A DNA stretch of 64,000 nucleotides, from IMG/VR virus record IMGVR_UViG_3300027763_000043, positions 28,974 through 92,973 of that record, one strand, 5' to 3'. Source of the stretch: a virus. This document shows, in pieces, positions 8,020 through 16,079 of the stretch. The number at the start of each line of letters is the position of its first letter. The first letter of the stretch is position 1. The notes below the pieces were generated by a model. It worked only from the letters and a program-made list of their open reading frames with translations, had not been told where the DNA came from and did not search any database. A program made the translations under genes and the position numbers.

Positions 8020-8666
8020 TGGGATACTTTAGAGAACTACCAGACTTAGAATATCAATCACCTTTTTCAGACAGAAATTCTTCTGATTCATATGTTCGTG
8101 CTAAGAATTTATTTCGTAGAATCAAACTTCGTGATGACTTACAAAATGTTTTTACACTCTTTAACAAGTACCAAATTCCTGATGGTGCTCGTCCAGACAC
8201 TGTTGCAGAAGAATTTTATGGTAGAGCAGATTTAGATTGGGTTGTGATTCTAACTGCAGGAATTGTAAACGTAAGAAACGAATGGCCGCTATCCGACAGA
8301 GATGTTTATGATTATACCGAAGACATTTATGGAGAAAACTTAAACTCAATTCACCATTATGAGACTAGAGAAGTTAAAGATTCACAAGGTCGTTTGATTC
8401 TTCCTGCTGGTAATGTTGTCGATTCAAATTTTACAATTCAAAATCCTAATGATTATAGAGCAACATTAAATCCTGTTGTTGGTATCAGTAATTATGAATA
8501 CGAAGTTCTTAAAAATAATAAGAAAAGATCAATTTATATTTTAAAGAAAGGTTATCTTCAACAATATCTAAACGATATGAGAAGAATTATGTATTATGAT
8601 AAGTCTTCACAATATGTTGACAAGACTCTAATTCGTACCGAGAACACTAGAGTCACAATGCCATAA
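8019..8666 (+). CDS. 53: Baseplate wedge subunit gp53
   Basis: This 215-residue protein begins MGYFRELPDLEYQSP and has LRDDLQNVFTLFNKYQIPDG, RPDTVAEEFYGRADLDWVVIL, the LysM-like wedge domain of T4 gp53 (196 residues). gp53 joins neighbouring baseplate wedges around the hub. It is the last gene of the plus-strand unit and ends just before a hairpin facing gp32. Confidence 0.9.
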   Translation: MGYFRELPDLEYQSPFSDRNSSDSYVRAKNLFRRIKLRDDLQNVFTLFNKYQIPDGARPDTVAEEFYGRADLDWVVILTAGIVNVRNEWPLSDRDVYDYTEDIYGENLNSIHHYETREVKDSQGRLILPAGNVVDSNFTIQNPNDYRATLNPVVGISNYEYEVLKNNKKRSIYILKKGYLQQYLNDMRRIMYYDKSSQYVDKTLIRTENTRVTMP

Positions 8667-8688
8667 AAAAGGGGAGGTTTCCCTCCCC
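8665..8688 (-). terminator. gp32 terminator
   Basis: On the minus strand GGGGAGG and CCTCCCC (8682-8688 and 8671-8677) form a 7-bp stem with a 4-nt loop, followed by TTTTTT. It lies just after the gp32 stop. On the plus strand it lacks a good T-run. Confidence 0.8.
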
Positions 8689-8695
8689 GCTCTTA

Positions 8696-9613
8696 TCACT
8701 CGGCAAGTTTTGCAAAGTAACTCAGAGTATCATCGTCCTCATCCTCATCATAAGAAGAAGACTTAGTGGGAGCAAGATTCTTCAGTTCTGTACGAAGATC
8801 TTCATCGAGTTCACGAACCGAACCACGAGAAGTTGATTCCTCATCGGCAACTTCGGGATCTTGACGACGAGCACCCTTGTTACCAAGCACATAATCAAGA
8901 CGCTTCTTCAGTTCATCATAAGACTTGAACTGATCAGGTGCAACAAGTTCTGCAAGAGAATACTGCTTCTTCCACACTGCTTCCATCGCATCATCATCGT
9001 CGAGCATAGCACCTTGTGCGGCAAACTCACTGGAATCATAGTTGCGATAACCGGCAACGTTCTTTGCCTTCAGTTTGAAGTTAGCACCCTGCCAGAAGTC
9101 AAAAGGATCGATAGGAGTCTCATCCTCAAACTCAGGTTGCATTGCGGCAGTGATCTTATCAAAGATTTTCTTACCAAACTTATAAAGGAATACTTTACCT
9201 TCATTATCAGGATTGGCAGGATCTTTGACCACATAGATGTTGCTTACATAAGTCAGTTTACGCTTCTGCTTACGGGCAATTTCCTTACCAGCATCTGTAC
9301 CATTGTTCCACAGTTCAGAATTCATTTCCGAAACTGGATCTTTTTGGTTCAGAGTGGTGAGAGAGTTTTCAATGTACCAACCACCAGAACCTTGGAAGGC
9401 ATGAGAATACAACTTAACAAACGGCAGATCTTCGCCGTTAGGAGCAGGAAGGAAACGAATGACGGCATAACCGTTGCCGCTCTTATCGCATTCAAGTTTC
9501 CATACACGATCATCACCAGATGATGTGGTATTATTCATTTTTTCGACTTCCTTGACCAGTTTTGCGGTCAGGGAACCAAGTTTGGATTGTTTCTTAAGAT
9601 CAGAAAAAGACAT
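8696..9613 (-). CDS. 32: Single-stranded DNA-binding protein gp32
   Basis: This 305-residue protein (T4: 301) begins MSFSDLKKQSKLGSLTAKL; the basic LAST-like motif is the cooperativity domain. The core includes GNGYAVIRFLPAP, FVKLYSHAFQG, GGWYIENS and LTYVSNIYVVKDP. The C-terminus is strongly acidic (DEDEDDDTLSYF), the arm that binds gp59 and other partners. The zinc-binding His/Cys cluster of T4 gp32 is not visible, as usual in cyanophages. It coats ssDNA in replication and recombination. It has a perfect sigma70 promoter at 9657-9685 and a terminator at 8665-8688. Its codons look more GC-rich than those of its neighbours, suggesting high expression. Confidence 0.93.
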   Translation of the reverse strand: MSFSDLKKQSKLGSLTAKLVKEVEKMNNTTSSGDDRVWKLECDKSGNGYAVIRFLPAPNGEDLPFVKLYSHAFQGSGGWYIENSLTTLNQKDPVSEMNSELWNNGTDAGKEIARKQKRKLTYVSNIYVVKDPANPDNEGKVFLYKFGKKIFDKITAAMQPEFEDETPIDPFDFWQGANFKLKAKNVAGYRNYDSSEFAAQGAMLDDDDAMEAVWKKQYSLAELVAPDQFKSYDELKKRLDYVLGNKGARRQDPEVADEESTSRGSVRELDEDLRTELKNLAPTKSSSYDEDEDDDTLSYFAKLAE

Positions 9614-9656
9614 TTGGATTCGTTGTGTAAATTGGGTGTTTTGGATTTACTTGGAT

Positions 9657-9685
9657 ATTATAACAAAAATGATCTCACTTGTCAA
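9657..9685 (-). promoter_or_regulatory. Consensus sigma70 promoter for gp32
   Basis: TTGACA (9685-9680), a 17-base spacer and TATAAT (9662-9657) read on the minus strand. It lies about 45 bases before the gp32 ATG, overlapping the 3' end of the DUF1825 gene. Confidence 0.85.
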
Positions 9686-10007
9686 TAAATTGTTTGAGAG
9701 ATTCAATTGTTTTAGTCATACTATTGAACAGTACGTTCATATCTGTGTCTGGTGGGAATCCCATCAGAGCCACAGATTTGCGTAGATTCTCTTTCATCTC
9801 AACTGCTTGTGAGTCATCAGAAAGAGAAAGTCTTGTGTACATGATGCGTTGCTTTTCTAACAACAAAGACAGTTTATCAATATGTTCCAGTTTATCTTCA
9901 CGAGTCATAGAACCAAAAGACAGGATACTCCCGTAAATGAACTTTTGAAGTTCATTAATTTCTTCAAGTTCATCTTGAATCAACTCAGAGTCAAAGAATT
10001 TACTCAT
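9675..10007 (-). CDS. DUF1825-like protein
   Basis: This 110-residue protein begins MSKFFDSELIQDELEEIN and has MTREDKLEHIDKLSLLLEK and MYTRLSLSDD..A. This matches the pattern of the DUF1825 family of cyanobacteria (FFDSEIVQ.E, a REGK..FI..ME.L.. region, RFELSDD). Function is unknown. It sits between gp32 and gp59 and overlaps the gp59 stop by 8 bases, so it is co-transcribed with replication genes. A host origin is an inference. Confidence 0.65.
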   Translation of the reverse strand: MSKFFDSELIQDELEEINELQKFIYGSILSFGSMTREDKLEHIDKLSLLLEKQRIMYTRLSLSDDSQAVEMKENLRKSVALMGFPPDTDMNVLFNSMTKTIESLKQFIDK

Positions 10008-10590
10008 TTACTATTTCCCGTAGAAGTTTTTTGTACTGAAACTTATCAATATTTAGAAATGGTTTGTACTTCTTAATTTTTAAACTTACTGTTTCCCATA
10101 CAGGATCCAGAAGTTTTTTATCAAACACATCACCAAACATGAATATTATATCATAAATCACCAGAGTTTCAATACCAATCTTCCCACTCAGGAATTTTTT
10201 TAGAATTGGTGGATGACCTTTCGAACAGTTGAAAGCATCTTCTAATTTTATCTCCGAGAACAATTCTTCCGATTGTTCTTTGAACAAGTAGGTCAAACTC
10301 TGCCGTCGTTTCATCCACTCGACGTATGTTCTTTCTCCAGAATTTATAATTTCTCCGATCCATAAGTTTTGGGGATTATCTGTGGAAACAAAATTTGATA
10401 CAAGAAAATCTACAATTTCCTTATCAGAGTACTTTCTTGAACTTTTTTCAAACCAATACTTATCCTTACGTTTGTTGAAGGAAGTCAGAGTTGCTCTAGA
10501 CTTCCCACCATATTTAAAGAAATCGTATTTTGGATTTGTAAAATGACTTTTGAGAGAAAGATAATGTTGATAACACTCAAAAGGACTCAT
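10000..10590 (-). CDS. 59: gp59 loader of gp41 DNA helicase
   Basis: This 196-residue protein (T4: 217) begins MSPFECYQHYLSLKSHF and has YDFFKYGGKSRATLTSFNKRKDKYWFEK in the family position, followed by a helical C-terminal half. gp59 binds fork DNA and gp32 and loads the gp41 helicase. Gene order 33-59-32 matches T4 except for the inserted DUF1825 gene. Start and stop overlap both neighbours by a few bases. Confidence 0.88.
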   Translation of the reverse strand: MSPFECYQHYLSLKSHFTNPKYDFFKYGGKSRATLTSFNKRKDKYWFEKSSRKYSDKEIVDFLVSNFVSTDNPQNLWIGEIINSGERTYVEWMKRRQSLTYLFKEQSEELFSEIKLEDAFNCSKGHPPILKKFLSGKIGIETLVIYDIIFMFGDVFDKKLLDPVWETVSLKIKKYKPFLNIDKFQYKKLLREIVNE

Positions 10591-10847
10591 AGGGGAAGTT
10601 TTGCCCTCGACGTTTTTTTCATAAAATTAAGATTGATAGCATCATACTTCAATCTTTCTTTGAGGGGTTTTGATACTAGTTTCGTAATAGAATCTACCTC
10701 GATCTTATTAATCTCACAATAATGAACAATAGCATCAATGTAATTCATATTCTCATCCACAACAATCTTCTCTATCTCTAGAGAAAACTTGGAAGGAGTT
10801 AGAAACTTATCCTCTATTGCCTGTTCTAATTCTTTATTTGGTTCCAT
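10587..10847 (-). CDS. 33: Late transcription coactivator gp33
   Basis: I place the start at ATG 10847 (MEPNKELEQAIEDKFL), giving 86 residues and a 14-base overlap with the exonuclease gene. A longer frame from 10928 would overlap it by 95 bases. The core (SLEIEKIVVDENMNYIDAI, CEINKIEVDSITKLVSKPL, LNFMKKTSRAKLPL) is the cyanophage gp33 pattern. gp33 bridges RNA polymerase and the sliding clamp for late transcription with gp55. This fits the late boxes seen in front of the structural genes. Confidence 0.85.
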   Translation of the reverse strand: MEPNKELEQAIEDKFLTPSKFSLEIEKIVVDENMNYIDAIVHYCEINKIEVDSITKLVSKPLKERLKYDAINLNFMKKTSRAKLPL

Positions 10848-11517
10848 AGAGTTCCAATTTATCTCTAACAAATGTTCTAATATATTCGGAGAGCAATTTG
10901 ATGTACTTTCCTTTGTCGTATTCTTCATAAACTACACATTCTCCATTTTCACAAGCCATAATAATGACTAATTTCTTTACCATTATACCAGTAATTTCGT
11001 ATAACATACAACCATATGCCATACACTGAACAAAATAATGTTCAATCCACTCTCGTGGTTTTGGTTTTTTAGAAGTCTTAAAGTCGATAATTGCCAATTC
11101 TCCATTGTATTCTGCAATACAATCGACTGTTCCCGCAATACCTAATTGCTTACTATATAGGGAACCTTCAAGAGCGTGAATATTATTTATACGATTGAGT
11201 TCCGCTTTAGCAATCTTAAAAAGAAAATCCGGCAACGGCGGAACAGACGGTAAATCTTGATTTTTAAGATAGTTCTCCGTAAGAGAATGCATATCCGTAC
11301 CACGAGCAGTAGCTGCCTTAGTAATCTTCTCCGCCTCCTCATCACCAATCCTTTTGCGCCATTTAACAAAGATTTCTTTATTGAAATGACTGGTCACCGA
11401 AGTAATCGAGACCAGTCGGAGAAGTTCTTCTTCATCAGGAACTTTATAATATCGAATACCATCTATAGTCTCCCGATCAAGTTTCGGGAGAATCAAATCA
11501 ACATGATTGAACATCAA
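10834..11517 (-). CDS. PD-(D/E)XK exonuclease
   Basis: This 227-residue protein has GIAGTVDCIAEYNGELAIIDFKTSKKPK, which gives the D...(D/E)xK active site (Asp of GTVD, then DFK), followed by EHYFVQCMAYG. This is the cyanophage exonuclease family related to RecB-like and MGME1 nucleases. It probably trims DNA ends in recombination or degrades host DNA. It overlaps phoH by ATGA (11514-11517) and gp33 by 14 bases, so the three are in one operon. Confidence 0.8.
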   Translation of the reverse strand: MMFNHVDLILPKLDRETIDGIRYYKVPDEEELLRLVSITSVTSHFNKEIFVKWRKRIGDEEAEKITKAATARGTDMHSLTENYLKNQDLPSVPPLPDFLFKIAKAELNRINNIHALEGSLYSKQLGIAGTVDCIAEYNGELAIIDFKTSKKPKPREWIEHYFVQCMAYGCMLYEITGIMVKKLVIIMACENGECVVYEEYDKGKYIKLLSEYIRTFVRDKLELYGTK

Positions 11518-12269
11518 AAACCTGCTTCTATTTTTGCAAGGATGTATTCTTTGACAAGTCCAGAGCGGACAATATCATCAACACCAAACTCTATTATATC
11601 AATAGATGGCATTTTACGCAAGATGCTCATAAAATCAACAATTCCATTACGCTCATTAGATTTCTGCAAATCCGACTGAGTAGCATCTCCACAAAACATA
11701 ATCTTAGAGTTCTCACCAACACGAGTAATGATCGAGTCCAGTTCATGTGATGTACAATTTTGAAATTCATCTACGATCACAATTGCGTTATCAAGAGTAG
11801 TACCTCTTAAGAATGATGTGCTCCAGAACTTAATTGTTTCCTGAGATTTGAGATTACCATAGAGCATCTCGAACTCAGCATCAGAAGGCATCTGGAACAT
11901 ATACTTCACCATATTCTTATAAGGAATTTGGTAGATGTCCGACTTATCCTCATAAGAACCAGGAAGGAATCCAATCTCTCTGGTGGCAACTAAAGAACGA
12001 ACCAGATAGATTTTCTCATAAGGAGTTCTTTCATCAAGAACTTCACGAAGAGCATTATAAAGAGTAATGAATGTTTTACCGGTTCCTGCACATCCGTAGG
12101 CAACTACATGTTTACCTTCGGCATATGCATCAAAAAGTTTTCTTTGATTGTCTGTTAAGGGTTCAATATCTAAAAGATATTCATTTCCCAGTGCTTTTTT
12201 TCTTTTTGGTTGGCGGCCAGCAAGATCTGGACCGGTTTGTTGTTCATTTGCTCTTTTTCTTCTTGCCAT
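11514..12269 (-). CDS. phoH: PhoH-like P-loop ATPase
   Basis: This 251-residue protein has Walker A GCAGTGKT, Walker B AIVIVDEFQNC, and the PhoH/SF1-like IMFCGDATQSDL motif. The N-terminus is basic (MARRKRANEQQ). PhoH is widespread in cyanophages; its job is uncertain (RNA or phosphate-related ATPase). It ends in an ATGA overlap with the exonuclease gene. Confidence 0.92.
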   Translation of the reverse strand: MARRKRANEQQTGPDLAGRQPKRKKALGNEYLLDIEPLTDNQRKLFDAYAEGKHVVAYGCAGTGKTFITLYNALREVLDERTPYEKIYLVRSLVATREIGFLPGSYEDKSDIYQIPYKNMVKYMFQMPSDAEFEMLYGNLKSQETIKFWSTSFLRGTTLDNAIVIVDEFQNCTSHELDSIITRVGENSKIMFCGDATQSDLQKSNERNGIVDFMSILRKMPSIDIIEFGVDDIVRSGLVKEYILAKIEAGF

Positions 12270-12278
12270 ATTAGTAGT

Positions 12279-12521
12279 TTAGATTTTTTTGACTTTTGAT
12301 TTGGGAGCTTTGCTTGCATTGCCTAGAACTTCGTTCCATCCTGGATGTTTGGAAACCAACTTATTACGCCAATCTCCAACTTCTCCCGGAGTCGCACATC
12401 CTTGCGACCAATCTCTTTGCCATTCGGGATTGTCCTGATACCACTGAGTGATGTCATGAACACTCATTTCAATCACTTTAGTCTCGCCAGTTTCTTTATG
12501 AATAATCGGATAAATTGCCAA
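12279..12521 (-). CDS. Small conserved cyanophage protein
   Basis: This 80-residue protein begins MAIYPIIHKETGETKVIEMS and continues HDITQWYQDNPEWQRDWSQG. The N-terminal layout resembles FmdB-like small phage proteins (MPTYxF.N.ETGE..E..MS), but only one Cys is left, so a zinc ribbon is unlikely. The basic C-terminus is KAPKSKVKK. It precedes phoH by 9 bases and has a CTAAATA late-like box at 12548-12554. Function is unknown. Confidence 0.7.
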   Translation of the reverse strand: MAIYPIIHKETGETKVIEMSVHDITQWYQDNPEWQRDWSQGCATPGEVGDWRNKLVSKHPGWNEVLGNASKAPKSKVKKI

Positions 12522-12547
12522 AATTAAATCTCCATTTTATATGACTT

Positions 12548-12554
12548 TATTTAG
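12548..12554 (-). promoter_or_regulatory. Late-type box before the phoH unit
   Basis: The minus strand reads CTAAATA about 27 bases before ATG 12521, overlapping the thyX stop. Confidence 0.4.
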
Positions 12555-13201
12555 ATGCTCCACTCATCAGAACCACCAAGTGCTTCATAGCAAGTAGGAA
12601 ATTGTTCTCCAAATACTGCTTTACAGGATTTGGCAATATCCATATGTTCTTTCTGAGTTCCCGATTTTTCTCTGAGAGCAATGTAGGTTATCCACGACCT
12701 GCAAGAACCCGTCATATAAATCCGTGTGGGAACTGCCAGTGGCAATACAAACCTTGCACATTCCTTTGCCACATCTGCCTCTAAGAGTTCCTTGTAGAGG
12801 TTCTGAGCAGCATCAAAGTGATCTTGGATCTTGGAGTAGAGTTCAATCTTAAGATCCACTGGAAGGTCATCTGTGGAGTTCTGACGGTTCTTTGTGTCTT
12901 GCCTACGAAGTTCTGGTAGAGGAATATCCTCAGCAATCAAATTCGTGTCAGCATAGCGTTGACTGAACTCTTGAAATGTGAAACTACGGTGACGCAGAAT
13001 CTGTGCCGCAATACCACGAGTGGTCTCAATCTCCAGAGTCATAGAAGACTGCTCAAACACAGACCAATGATTATGCTTAATGCAATAAGCAAGCAACTTG
13101 GAATAGTTTTGGTTGTCCTGATTCGCAGGATTAGAAACTCTCGCAATAAATGCCATTGTTTTTTCTGCATCTGGTGTAATACTAATCAATTTTACAGTCA
13201 T
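12551..13201 (-). CDS. thyX: Flavin-dependent thymidylate synthase ThyX
   Basis: This 216-residue protein carries the ThyX signature RHRSFTFQEFSQRY (Arg70, His71, Arg72, Ser80, Arg82). Other family positions are HWSVFEQSSMTLEIET near 45-60 and GSCRSWITYIALR near 166-178. It makes dTMP from dUMP using FAD and methylene-tetrahydrofolate, supplying thymidine for AT-rich phage DNA. It overlaps the upstream small gene by ATGA. Confidence 0.95.
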   Translation of the reverse strand: MTVKLISITPDAEKTMAFIARVSNPANQDNQNYSKLLAYCIKHNHWSVFEQSSMTLEIETTRGIAAQILRHRSFTFQEFSQRYADTNLIAEDIPLPELRRQDTKNRQNSTDDLPVDLKIELYSKIQDHFDAAQNLYKELLEADVAKECARFVLPLAVPTRIYMTGSCRSWITYIALREKSGTQKEHMDIAKSCKAVFGEQFPTCYEALGGSDEWSI

Positions 13202-13365
13202 TTTTTTCCAAATCCTTTTGAGTATTTTGCTTCGATTTGTGCAAGTTCTTCTTTTACAACTCGCAATTGTCCTTTCATTTCTTTAATTTTCTCACCAGAA
13301 TATAAATGATCCTGCTTTGTAAGTTTCTCAAGCAACTTCACTAATTGTTTTGCTTTTTTAGTCAT
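13198..13365 (-). CDS. Small basic coiled-coil protein
   Basis: From ATG 13365 the 55-residue product reads MTKKAKQLVKLLEKLTKQD, then a Glu/Lys-rich helix ending AKYSKGFGKK. It overlaps thyX by ATGA and the ORF before it by 8 bases. A longer frame from 13437 would overlap that ORF fully, so the short start is preferred. Function is unknown. Confidence 0.65.
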   Translation of the reverse strand: MTKKAKQLVKLLEKLTKQDHLYSGEKIKEMKGQLRVVKEELAQIEAKYSKGFGKK

Positions 13366-13516
13366 CGTCATCCTCAAAGATTTCGTCATAATCCGCTTCT
13401 CTTGGTTTAATATCATCATATCGATATGACGATACATCAGAATAAATTTCTGCCTTCAAAGAATCAACAAGAAGTTCCATATTTCGAACAATCAATTTTA
13501 GTTTGTCTTTGTTCAT
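13358..13516 (-). CDS. Small acidic-tailed protein
   Basis: This 52-residue ORF (ATG 13516, stop 13358) reads MNKDKLKLIVRNMELLVDSL and ends IFEDDDD. It lies just before the basic small gene and thyX with an 8-base overlap, so it is probably the first gene of this unit. A helical N-terminal half with an acidic tail is all that can be seen. Function is unknown. Confidence 0.6.
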   Translation of the reverse strand: MNKDKLKLIVRNMELLVDSLKAEIYSDVSSYRYDDIKPREADYDEIFEDDDD

Positions 13517-13547
13517 GGGTTAAAAATGTTTCAGTTTATTTTAGCAC

Positions 13548-13573
13548 AAAAAAAGGAGGGAATCAATCCCTCC
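13548..13573 (-). terminator. Terminator after the 30-residue ORF
   Basis: GGAGGGA and TCCCTCC pair over 7 bp with a 5-nt loop, followed on the minus strand by TTTTTTT. Confidence 0.8.
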
Positions 13574-13579
13574 AGATAA

Positions 13580-13672
13580 TCAGCGCATTGCCATTGCTAG
13601 TTTTGCTTGGTGTTTGCGTTGTTCTTTTTCTTTTTGTTTTTTGATTAAAATAAGTTGCCAGTTGTTTTTCAT
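13580..13672 (-). CDS. 30-residue basic micro-protein
   Basis: The ATG at 13672 follows a good Shine-Dalgarno sequence (AAAGGAGCATCTCTT). The product is MKNNWQLILIKKQKEKEQRK and then HQAKLAMAMR, a single basic amphipathic helix. The stop is 7 bases from a strong terminator. The ribosome binding site and terminator argue that it is real. Function is unknown. Confidence 0.55.
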   Translation of the reverse strand: MKNNWQLILIKKQKEKEQRKHQAKLAMAMR

Positions 13673-13758
13673 AAGAGATGCTCCTTTACTTTGTGGGTAT
13701 TGGTGCGTTGCTTCCCGTATTGGTACTTCCACTGGTTTCCCAGTCAACGATTGCAATT

Positions 13759-14988
13759 TTATTTGCCGGGAAGCATCTTGACTCCTAATGCCTTATTGCG
13801 AGCAGTATCAGATTGACGTGCCTGATTAAGTTTCTTAGCGGCATTCGCAGCATCAGATTGCTTATAAGCACCAGCAAATAAAGATCTACCAATTCTTTCT
13901 AATGGATTGGAGGATGTCTGCGCCAGACTCTTAGTATCTGATCTCTTATAAACTGCCTTACCATCTTTATATGCAAGATTACCAACTTCTTGTTTGCCAG
14001 TTTTAGGATTAGTAACAACAGAAGTCTTACCTAACTGAGCAGTTTTTCCTCCACTCGTAATGGTATTCTTTTTGGTATCGAAAGTAGTCTTACCACCAAT
14101 ACCTTTGATTGCTCCACCCGCCTGACCTTGACGATTAGCAGTTGCAATTGCTCTTCTTTCTTTTGCATTTGCACCAGCAGCAACATCAAATGCCTTTGAT
14201 GCTGCCATAGATCCACCTACAGCACCACCAACTGTTCCAACTGGACCAGCAACGCTTCCTCCTGCACCACCAAGAGCACCACCAGCGGCAACCACAGCAC
14301 CTTTTGCCAATGATCTTGCCCATCCAGATCCTTTTGATCTTTCATCAGCAACATCAAGTGCGGCAGAAGCAGGTCCGATAAGTTTTCCAGCACCCCTAAG
14401 AATACCTTTTCCTACAGATTTTGTTGCTGTTTTGGCGGCCGCCTTTTCTGCTTCCTTCGCAGCAGAAGAGGCACCTGAAGGAAGTGCTTTTGGTTTACTA
14501 CCAGAAGGTAATTTGCCCTTAGGTTCATTAAGAACTTTCACATCTACTGGTTTAACTGATGTATCCACAACTGATGATGAAGATTTATTTGCAAGATTAC
14601 CAGATTTTGGTATTGTTGCTAATGCATTAGAAGATTTTGATGTAGTTGCCAATGCACCAGATTTTGGTGTTGTTGTTAATGCACTAGAAGATTTTGGTCG
14701 TAATGCCAATGCACCACCTTTTCCAGTTTCACCCCTAACATCAGATCCAGGTACTTTAGTTGTTTTTGGTTCTGGAATCTCCATTTGTCCAGGAGATGTT
14801 CTTGGCCCTTCAGGAGATCCGGCAGGTAATCTTCTGGATGCTGGTGTTGGTGTAGGATCAGTTCCAGTAAATGGAATTCTTTTAGGATTTCTAAAATTCT
14901 GAGCAGTTCCCCTATTTGTAAGTAATCTACCTTGCACCTCCTCTTCACTCAAATAGCATTCATTTAAAAACTGATTAAACGATTTCAT
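13759..14988 (-). CDS. Probable capsid-internal protein with T4-type capsid targeting sequence
   Basis: This 409-residue protein begins MKSFNQFLNE, which aligns residue for residue with the T4 capsid targeting sequence MKTYQEFIAE of internal proteins. T4 prohead protease gp21 cuts after (L/I)xE, here L8-N9-E10; L13-S14-E15 is a second site. The rest is low complexity: Pro/Thr/Ser/Lys repeats (residues 40-190, recurrent PKSGALAT), then a glycine-zipper-like stretch (AAGGALGGAGGSVAGPVG near 235-260) and a basic C-terminus. It has a perfect TATAAATA late promoter at 15007-15014. Ejection with DNA and membrane insertion are inferences. Confidence 0.6.
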   Translation of the reverse strand: MKSFNQFLNECYLSEEEVQGRLLTNRGTAQNFRNPKRIPFTGTDPTPTPASRRLPAGSPEGPRTSPGQMEIPEPKTTKVPGSDVRGETGKGGALALRPKSSSALTTTPKSGALATTSKSSNALATIPKSGNLANKSSSSVVDTSVKPVDVKVLNEPKGKLPSGSKPKALPSGASSAAKEAEKAAAKTATKSVGKGILRGAGKLIGPASAALDVADERSKGSGWARSLAKGAVVAAGGALGGAGGSVAGPVGTVGGAVGGSMAASKAFDVAAGANAKERRAIATANRQGQAGGAIKGIGGKTTFDTKKNTITSGGKTAQLGKTSVVTNPKTGKQEVGNLAYKDGKAVYKRSDTKSLAQTSSNPLERIGRSLFAGAYKQSDAANAAKKLNQARQSDTARNKALGVKMLPGK

Positions 14989-15006
14989 TTTTTTCGTCTT
15001 TTTAGT

Positions 15007-15014
15007 TATTTATA
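15007..15014 (-). promoter_or_regulatory. Late promoter for the capsid-internal-like gene
   Basis: The minus strand reads TATAAATA, the exact T4 late consensus, about 19 bases before ATG 14988. Confidence 0.75.
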
Positions 15015-15030
15015 AAATTGCCCATAAACA

Positions 15031-15060
15031 AAAAAGTACCGGAAAGATCTTCCAGTACCT
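15031..15060 (-). terminator. Terminator after the 15067 gene
   Basis: A stem of GTACTGGAA with GTACCGGAA-type pairing (one wobble) around AGATCT is followed on the minus strand by TTTTT. Confidence 0.65.
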
Positions 15061-15066
15061 TTAAAA

Positions 15067-15414
15067 TCACTTTCTCTTCTTAGGTTGAGGTGGTTTATAT
15101 CCCCAAAGTCTAGGATTTACACTACCCTCAGTCCACTCAATAGATTTAAGACAATCACCGAATTTATCATAGTACATATCAAAAATACCAACTTTCTTAC
15201 TCGTTTTGATGATGTCATGAAATACATTACCATCAATTTCATAAGTAACTAGATGAGAATCAAGAGGTAGTTGTTTATTCTTTGCATCCTGTCTTGTACA
15301 CCGTTCTTGTAGAATTTCACACCCATAACGAGACCTAGAGATTTCTCTTTCTTGATTAGACCAGACTTCAGGTTTATTCTCTTTACTAGATGTTTTTTCC
15401 TTTTCTTCCGCCAT
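15067..15414 (-). CDS. Conserved cyanophage hypothetical protein
   Basis: From ATG 15414 the product has 115 residues and begins MAEEKEKTSSKENKPEVW. A TTG start at 15441 would add nine residues. The middle (RSRYGCEILQERCTRQDAKN) and C-terminus (DMYYDKFGDCLKSIEWTEG, NPRLWGYKPPQPKKRK) look like a small folded domain with a basic tail. No family is recognised. It lies after the DUF6433 gene and is followed by a terminator. Confidence 0.6.
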   Translation of the reverse strand: MAEEKEKTSSKENKPEVWSNQEREISRSRYGCEILQERCTRQDAKNKQLPLDSHLVTYEIDGNVFHDIIKTSKKVGIFDMYYDKFGDCLKSIEWTEGSVNPRLWGYKPPQPKKRK

Positions 15415-15469
15415 TGTATTAGTTTTGGTTATATTTTCCAAATTTATTCCTCATGATTAAAAATTAAAT

Positions 15470-16051
15470 TTATCCTCGATTACCCCATTGGATATCCGGA
15501 TATGCTTCAGAAACAATTTCTTTTGTAATCTTATATTTTGTTGCAAGTTTCTTATCCTTCACAAGACACAGAATTTCTGCTTCTAGAGGATGAAGACCTT
15601 GAAGAATGTTGATAAACATACTTTCTCTACGAAGAGAACTCAGTCCATCATTACCACCTTTGATAAAATTATAAAACTTCTGATATTCTTTACGAATTGA
15701 AGATCTTCCCTGATCTTGAGAACCTAATGAATTAGAACCAAGTTCACTCATCTTATCAACGGCATCATTAATCTTTTCAGAGAGTGTACCACTGAAAGAA
15801 TTTTGCTCACTTGTTGCTGCATAAGGAACTTCACCTTCTGGAAGAACAGAAGTAATACTTTCATCAAAATTCCAAATAAAAATTGCCTTCAAAGAAGGGT
15901 CTTCATATCTTTTCAGTAGTTCTACCTTTTTTGCATTTGAACGTTGTTTAGATACAAGATTCAAAACTTCAAAAGAAAAAGGATTTGAAGGAAGATCTTC
16001 AGGTACTGTTTCTACCTTTTTGGTCGTTGCTTTAGTTTTTGTTACGGTCAT
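15470..16051 (-). CDS. DUF6433-like protein
   Basis: This 193-residue protein carries EVLNLVSKQRSNAKKVELLKRYED, LKAIFIWNFDESITSVLPEGEVPY, FYNFIKGG and ILCLVKDKKLATKYKITKEIV ending PDIQWGNRG. This is the pattern of DUF6433, a conserved family of T4-like cyanophages with unknown function. It is not sigma factor gp55. The N-terminal 20 residues are Lys/Thr-rich and variable. Confidence 0.75.
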   Translation of the reverse strand: MTVTKTKATTKKVETVPEDLPSNPFSFEVLNLVSKQRSNAKKVELLKRYEDPSLKAIFIWNFDESITSVLPEGEVPYAATSEQNSFSGTLSEKINDAVDKMSELGSNSLGSQDQGRSSIRKEYQKFYNFIKGGNDGLSSLRRESMFINILQGLHPLEAEILCLVKDKKLATKYKITKEIVSEAYPDIQWGNRG

Positions 16052-16079
16052 GTCAAAAAATTTTTATTAATTGTACAAT

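Noticed and set aside
10848-10928. N-terminal extension of gp33
   Set aside because: It lies within the exonuclease gene; starting at ATG 10847 gives the conserved length and a normal short overlap.
15470-16051. Sigma factor gp55
   Set aside because: Position and size were suggestive, but the sequence fits DUF6433 (WNFDESI..LPEGEVPY, VKDKKL.TKYKITKE) and shows no sigma region 2 motif.
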